Position numbers and translations under genes: made by a program. From contig NZ_NJIG01000006.1 of assembly GCF_002209535.1 (NCBI RefSeq), forward strand, positions 372,001 to 436,000: a stretch of 64,000 nucleotides of DNA, in the 5' to 3' direction. Of the stretch, positions 59,954 through 64,000 are shown piece by piece; within the stretch, counting starts at the first letter, position 1; each line of letters begins with the position of its first letter. The notes below the pieces were generated by a model, which saw only the letters and a list, made by a program, of their open reading frames with translations, had not been told where the DNA came from and made no database searches. This DNA is from Achromobacter marplatensis. Lineage in GTDB: Bacteria; Pseudomonadota; Gammaproteobacteria; Burkholderiales; Burkholderiaceae_B.

Positions 59954-60474
59954 TCCAGACCCTGATCTCGCTGGCCCTGATCTTCTCCCAGCTGTCGGTG
60001 CTGGCGTTCGGCGGCGGCAACACCATCCTGCCCGAAATGCAGCGCCAGGTCGTGGACGTGCACGGCTGGATGACGGCCGCGGACTTTTCCGCCCTGTTCG
60101 CCTTGGGCCAGGCCGCGCCCGGCCCCAACCTGATGGTGGTCACGCTGGTCGGCTGGCATGTGGCGGGCGGGTGGGGCATGCTGGTGACGACCATCGCCAA
60201 GTTCGGCCCGTCGTCCCTCATCACCATTCTGGCGCTGGGCTTGTGGGAACGGTTCAAGGACCGCCCGTGGCGGGGCGTCATCCAGGCGGGCATTTTCCCG
60301 ATGACCGTCGGACTGGTTGCAGCCAGCGCCGCGTTGATCACCGAGGCTTCGGTGCACAGCTGGCTGCTGGGGGCGATCACCGCCGTGGTGGCGTTGCTGG
60401 GCAGCGCCACGCGCATTCATCCGCTGTGGCTGCTGTTCGGCGGCGCGCTGGTGGGTTTGCTGGCGATCGGTTAG
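59950..60474 (+). CDS. Chromate transporter subunit (short-chain CHR, second half)
   Basis: Membrane protein of 174 residues with about five helices. SVLAFGGGNTILPEMQRQVV and ALGQAAPGPNLMVVTLVGW correspond to the same motifs in the first subunit, placed in inverted topology. Together they form one transporter unit. A DUF1345 gene follows 29 bp later on the same strand. Confidence 0.87.
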   Translation: MIQTLISLALIFSQLSVLAFGGGNTILPEMQRQVVDVHGWMTAADFSALFALGQAAPGPNLMVVTLVGWHVAGGWGMLVTTIAKFGPSSLITILALGLWERFKDRPWRGVIQAGIFPMTVGLVAASAALITEASVHSWLLGAITAVVALLGSATRIHPLWLLFGGALVGLLAIG

Positions 60475-60503
60475 CGTAGGGCTCTTGCCGCGTAGGAGTC
60501 CCC

Positions 60504-61196
60504 ATGACAAAGCCCATTCCGGACGATCCGCAAGCCGAAGACCCCGCGGCGTCCGTCGAAAGCCTGCCCTTCTTCCATGCGCACCGGCGGCTGGTGCTGT
60601 GCGGCCTGCTGTTTGTGGTGGCAGGCGGCGTCGCCTACGTGCTGGGCCGTTCTCCCAGCCTGGCGCTGCTGCTGGGCTTCGATGCGGCTGCACTGGTGTT
60701 CCTGGTGGTGACGGCCCGCGCGTTCGGCCAGGCCAGCCCGGCGTCCATGCGCGTGCACGCCAAGCAGCAGGACGTGGGGCGCATGGGCGTGCTGTGGAGC
60801 AGCGTGGCGCTGTCCTGCATGGTGATGGTGGCGCTGTGGGTGGAACTGCGCGGCGAAAGCAATGCGGGCGGCGTGGTGGACATGCTGGCCGCGGCCGCCA
60901 CCATCGTGCTGTCGTGGCTGTACATGAACATGATCTTCGCCCTGCATTACGCGCATGGCTATTACGGCCACCGCTCGGGCACGCACAAGGGCCTGGATTT
61001 TCCTGGCACGCAAGAACCCGACTACTGGGATTTCGCGTATTTCGCGCTGGTGCTGGGGATGACGTTCCAGGTGTCGGACGTGCAGATCGTCAACCGGCGC
61101 GTGCGCCGCATGGCGCTGATGCACAGCGTGATCGCATTCTTTTTCAACGTGTTCATCATCGCGATCAGCGTGAACGTGGCGGCCGGAAAAGCCTAA
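60504..61196 (+). CDS. DUF1345 family membrane protein
   Basis: Protein of 230 residues with five hydrophobic segments. The family signature [12 protein letters not shown] near residue 148 and the following [20 protein letters not shown] are present. Function is unknown. It is 29 bp after the chromate transporter pair and could be co-transcribed, though a link to chromate is not established. Confidence 0.85.
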   Translation: MTKPIPDDPQAEDPAASVESLPFFHAHRRLVLCGLLFVVAGGVAYVLGRSPSLALLLGFDAAALVFLVVTARAFGQASPASMRVHAKQQDVGRMGVLWSSVALSCMVMVALWVELRGESNAGGVVDMLAAAATIVLSWLYMNMIFALHYAHGYYGHRSGTHKGLDFPGTQEPDYWDFAYFALVLGMTFQVSDVQIVNRRVRRMALMHSVIAFFFNVFIIAISVNVAAGKA

Positions 61197-61210
61197 GAGG
61201 GGAGGCCCCC

Positions 61211-61243
61211 ACGCCGCGCACGCTACGCGCGCTTGCTGCCCCC
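61211..61243. repeat. Intergenic repeat, copy 1
   Basis: A 33-base unit that starts ACGCCGCGCACGCTACGCGC and ends in TGCCCCC. An identical unit lies at 61295-61327. The C run at its end pairs with the next G run (GCCCCC/GGGGGC). Confidence 0.85.
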
Positions 61244-61294
61244 CGAGGGGGCGCTTTCCCCCTTGGGGCGGCCCGGCGGGGGAAAGGAGCCCCT

Positions 61295-61327
61295 ACGCCG
61301 CGCACGCTACGCGCGCTTGCTGCCCCC
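61295..61327. repeat. Intergenic repeat, copy 2
   Basis: Identical over 33 bases to the unit at 61211-61243, 84 bases apart in the same orientation. The sequence before it (GAGCCCCT) is also similar. This type of CGCGCACGC-containing unit looks like a dispersed intergenic element. Confidence 0.85.
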
Positions 61328-61345
61328 TCGAAGAGACTGCGGCCT

Positions 61346-62467
61346 TTAGGCGGCGGCGCCCAATCTCCACAAGGACGTGACTTCCTTCGAGCGTGCCGCG
61401 TACAGCGGGTCACTCGGGTCCTTGGCGCGAGCGTGCGTGGGGCGGGTGTCGATGCGTTCGATGACGCGCAGCCCGGCCGTCTCGATCATTTCCATCAACT
61501 GTTCGCGGGTGCGCAGGCCCAGGTGCTCGGCCAGGTCCGACAGGATCAGCCAGCCTTCGCCGTTAGGCGTCAGGTGGGCGGTCAGGCCGTTCAGGAAACC
61601 GCGCAGCATGCGGCTGTCGGGGTCATAGACGGCATGCTCGACGGGCGAGCTGGGGCGGGCGGGCAACCACGGCGGGTTGCAGACGATCAGCGATACCCGG
61701 CCTTCGGGAAACAGGTCGGCTTCGACCACGTCGACCTGCTTGGCCAGGCCCAGGCGTTCCAGGTTTTCACGGGCGCAAGCCAGCGCGCGCGGATCCTGGT
61801 CGGTGGCGATGACGCGCTTGCCGCCGCGGCGCGCGATCACCGCGGCCAGCACGCCGGTGCCGGTGCCGATGTCGAAGGCGACGCCGCCGCGCGGCATTGG
61901 GGTGTTGGCCACCAGTTCCACGTATTCGCCGCGCAGCGGGGAGAACACGCCGTAGTGCGGGTGGATGCGGTTGTTCAGGGCGGGAATCTCCACGCCCTTC
62001 TTGCGCCATTCAAAGGCGCCGATCAGGCCCAGCAACTCGCGCAGCGACGCCACATAGGGTTCGTCAGCCGGGCCGTGGACTTCTTCGCAGGCTTGGCGGG
62101 CGTCAGGTGCGCGGCGCAGCGAAATGCCGTGGCCGGCGTCGAACGGAATCAGCAGCATGCCCAGGATGCGGGCGCGCTGCGACTGGATCTGGCGGTGCTG
62201 GTTGAATGCTTCCAGCAAGGTTTCCACGGGTTTGCGGGGACGCTTGTCCACGCGCCGGGTCATCGCCTGCAGCAGCAGGCGGGCGTTCTGGAAGTCGCCG
62301 CGCCACAGCAGGCCCACGCCTTCGCAGGCCTGGCGATAGGCCATGTCCGCGGTCAGCGTGTCGTCCACCACCACCACGCGCTTGGGCGGCGTCGCGCCGG
62401 TTTCAGAGCGCCAGCGGGCGGAATGGGGGACATTGTTTTCTTCCCAGTGCAATTCAGGGGCGGTCAA
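61346..62467 (-). CDS. Class I SAM-dependent methyltransferase
   Basis: Protein of 373 residues. The SAM motif is AFDIGTGTGVLAAVI near residue 196, and the catalytic NPPW motif (IVCNPPWLP, near 262) places it with N6-adenine or glutamine methyltransferases such as HemK, RlmG/RsmC-like enzymes. The N-terminal half is helical and may bind the substrate RNA or protein. Substrate unknown. Confidence 0.85.
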   Translation of the reverse strand: MTAPELHWEENNVPHSARWRSETGATPPKRVVVVDDTLTADMAYRQACEGVGLLWRGDFQNARLLLQAMTRRVDKRPRKPVETLLEAFNQHRQIQSQRARILGMLLIPFDAGHGISLRRAPDARQACEEVHGPADEPYVASLRELLGLIGAFEWRKKGVEIPALNNRIHPHYGVFSPLRGEYVELVANTPMPRGGVAFDIGTGTGVLAAVIARRGGKRVIATDQDPRALACARENLERLGLAKQVDVVEADLFPEGRVSLIVCNPPWLPARPSSPVEHAVYDPDSRMLRGFLNGLTAHLTPNGEGWLILSDLAEHLGLRTREQLMEMIETAGLRVIERIDTRPTHARAKDPSDPLYAARSKEVTSLWRLGAAA

Positions 62468-62528
62468 TACGGCGCTCCGGTAAAGACGGGGGGACGGGGC
62501 AGGATCATGGGCAGAGGAGATAAAAAGA

Positions 62529-62566
62529 AAGGGCGCGGGCTGCCAATGTAGCAGTTTCGCGCCCTT
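62529..62566 (-). terminator. Terminator after the MFS gene
   Basis: AAGGGCGCG and CGCGCCCTT form a perfect nine-base stem, with a CTGC/GCAG inner pair, followed on the minus strand by TCTTTTTA. It lies 55 bp after the MFS stop and 62 bp before the methyltransferase start. Confidence 0.75.
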
Positions 62567-62621
62567 GGACGTTGCCCGGCGCCTCAGGAGGCCCCAAGGC
62601 GCCGCGCGGTTAGACCGGCTG

Positions 62622-64000
62622 CTAGTGGAACAGGACGACCGCCTTTTGCAGTGTGATCCAGATGCCCCAGGCCAGCGGAATGCCTACGCAAGCCCAGGCG
62701 AACAGCACCAGGGCAACCGGCGTGCGGAACGTGGAGGTGCCGACCCCATGGGTTTCGGCGGCAGCCGCGCGTTCGTGCGCCAGCGCTTTTTCCTGCGCGA
62801 GTTCCTGGTCGGTCATGAAGTACTTCGGGTTCACCGGCCGGATCGCCAGGTTGCACAGGAAGCCCACGACCAGCATGCCCGCCAGGATGTACATGGTGAT
62901 GTCGTAGACCTGCGCGCGCGGCACGCCGATCGACAGCTGATATTCGCGGATGTAGTTCACCAGCACGGGGCCGAAGATGCCCGCCGCCGACCATGCCGTC
63001 AGCAGGCGGCCGTGGATGGCGCCCACCATCTGCGTGCCGAACAGGTCGGCCAGGTAGGCCGGCACCGTGGCGAACCCGCCGCCGTACATGGACAGGATCA
63101 CGCAGAACGCCGCCACGAACAGCGCCAGGGCGCCGATGTGCGCGGTCCACGGGATGGCGGAATACAGGACGAAGCCCAGGACCAGGAAGATCAGGTAGGT
63201 CGTCTTGCGCCCCAGCTTATCGGACAGGCTTGCCCAGAAGAAGCGGCCGCCGATGTTGAACAGGCTGAGCAGGCCGGTAAAGCCCGCCGCGATGGCGGCG
63301 ATGGCGGCCAGCTGGTCCTTGTCCAATTGGGCGAAGCCCAGCTCCGGCTTGTTGATCAGGCCGCCGCCGAACACCTCTTGCAGCAAGGGCGACGCCATGC
63401 CCAGGATGCCGATGCCCGCCGTCACGTTCAGGCACAGCACCAGCCACACCAGCCAGAATTGCGGCACGCCCCAGACGCGCTTCACGTGGACGTGGCCCTT
63501 GGTGATCATCGCGTTGTTGGCCTGCTTGGCCGGGGCCGTCCAGCCTTCCGGCTTCCAGCCCGTGGGCGGCACGCGGTAACCCAGCGCGCCGGACATCATG
63601 AAGATGAAGTACACCACCGCCATCGTCAGGAAGGTCTGCCAGACCCCCGGCGAGGTCGGCGTGGCGAAGTGGCGCATCAGCAGGTCGGCAAGCGGAGCGC
63701 CGATCATCGCGCCGCCGCCGAAGCCCATGATGGCCATGCCGGTCGCCATGCCGCGCCGGTCCGGAAACCATTTGATGAGCGTGCTGACGGGCGAGATATA
63801 GCCCAGCCCCAGCCCGATACCGCCGATCACGCCGGACCCCAGCCACAGCATCCACATCTGGTGCAGATACACGCCGATCGCCGAGATGACCAGGCCGCCG
63901 CACCAGCATAGGGCCGACACCACGCCGGCCTTGCGGGGGCCAGCGCGTTCCAGCCAGCCGCCCCACAGCGCGGCCGAGCAACCCAGCAGCACGAAGAACA
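62622..64000 (-). CDS. OFA-type MFS transporter, N-terminus beyond the window
   Basis: Membrane transporter of the oxalate/formate antiporter (OFA) group, 458 residues visible; the first part lies beyond position 64000. Visible family parts are the GGIGLGLGYISPVSTLIKWFPDRRGMATGMAIMGFGGGA region in the first half, then the linker with AAKQANNA-type loop and a second set of helices with FNIGGRFFWASLSDKLGRK. The C-terminal tail has a charged stretch of about 40 residues before a last pair of helices. Substrate is probably a small mono- or dicarboxylate. Confidence 0.85.
   Translation of the reverse strand, partial: FFVLLGCSAALWGGWLERAGPRKAGVVSALCWCGGLVISAIGVYLHQMWMLWLGSGVIGGIGLGLGYISPVSTLIKWFPDRRGMATGMAIMGFGGGAMIGAPLADLLMRHFATPTSPGVWQTFLTMAVVYFIFMMSGALGYRVPPTGWKPEGWTAPAKQANNAMITKGHVHVKRVWGVPQFWLVWLVLCLNVTAGIGILGMASPLLQEVFGGGLINKPELGFAQLDKDQLAAIAAIAAGFTGLLSLFNIGGRFFWASLSDKLGRKTTYLIFLVLGFVLYSAIPWTAHIGALALFVAAFCVILSMYGGGFATVPAYLADLFGTQMVGAIHGRLLTAWSAAGIFGPVLVNYIREYQLSIGVPRAQVYDITMYILAGMLVVGFLCNLAIRPVNPKYFMTDQELAQEKALAHERAAAAETHGVGTSTFRTPVALVLFAWACVGIPLAWGIWITLQKAVVLFH

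Noticed and set aside
61211-61327. CRISPR array
   Set aside because: Only two repeat units with one spacer of unusual length and no cas genes; GC-rich intergenic element fits better.
1-64000. Insertion sequence, prophage, integron or genomic island
   Set aside because: No transposase, integrase, phage gene, tRNA-linked direct repeat or clear shift in base composition was found.

Overview
The window is about 64 kb of high-GC DNA in which almost every base belongs to a gene with strong third-position G/C bias. Gene content and order point to a betaproteobacterium of the Alcaligenaceae, most likely Achromobacter or a close Bordetella relative. The evidence is a haem-uptake cluster in the Bordetella order hurI-hurR-bhuR-S-T-U-V, two Bug-type solute-binding proteins, an azurin, and several LysR regulators. 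This is inferred from gene content; no database was searched. I see no tRNA, rRNA, insertion sequence, prophage or CRISPR array.

Left part (1-8 kb): the 3' part of kynureninase with an amino-acid permease, a LysR regulator divergent from a threonine-synthase-like PLP enzyme, and a VOC protein with its WYL/YafY-type repressor sharing an operator motif. A short scar with remnants of lost genes follows, then an exported protein with two HxT motifs (2H-phosphoesterase-like) and a CopD-like membrane protein. 8-16 kb: a Fur box, ECF sigma factor, anti-sigma factor, TonB-dependent haem receptor, haem-handling protein and a haem ABC transporter, with a strong hairpin terminator after the receptor gene. 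16-25 kb: YajQ, LysR, the Mn exporter MntP behind a yybP-ykoY riboswitch, a ribbon-helix-helix regulator with a PHB-depolymerase-like esterase, divergent ada-alkA and ogt repair genes around a 49-bp symmetrical operator, tartrate dehydrogenase with a Bug protein, and a PAP2 phosphatase. 25-30 kb: ArsC, then a DUF2946 / TonB siderophore receptor / PepSY reductase-like set.

Middle (30-42 kb): a complete nitrogen module. The urea ABC transporter urtABCDE runs leftward, while allophanate hydrolase, urea carboxylase and a GntR regulator run rightward. The 372-bp gap between them carries two outward-facing sigma-54 promoters that match consensus, with NtrC-like sites between. Urea import and ATP-dependent urea breakdown are therefore probably switched on together under nitrogen limitation.

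Right part (42-64 kb): a secreted-repeat protein / ECF sigma / anti-sigma operon with its own ECF-type promoter, a GNAT-LysR pair divergent from a GalD-like tautomerase and a second Bug protein, and a coupled DUF1800-DUF1501 pair. The Shine-Dalgarno sequence of the DUF1800 gene lies inside a long inverted repeat. Next come an SDR lacking the usual Tyr/Lys pair, azurin, a sorbosone-dehydrogenase-like lipoprotein, two PepSY proteins around a response-regulator box with an OmpR/PhoP-type two-component system, two universal stress proteins, glutamate racemase, LysR and a two-gene chromate transporter. The window ends with a DUF1345 protein, a pair of intergenic repeats, a methyltransferase and a truncated OFA-type MFS transporter.

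The most unusual signals are the hairpin over the DUF1800 start, the ada-alkA/ogt operator, the divergent sigma-54 urea control region, the ECF/secreted-repeat module and the possible periplasmic 2H phosphoesterase.
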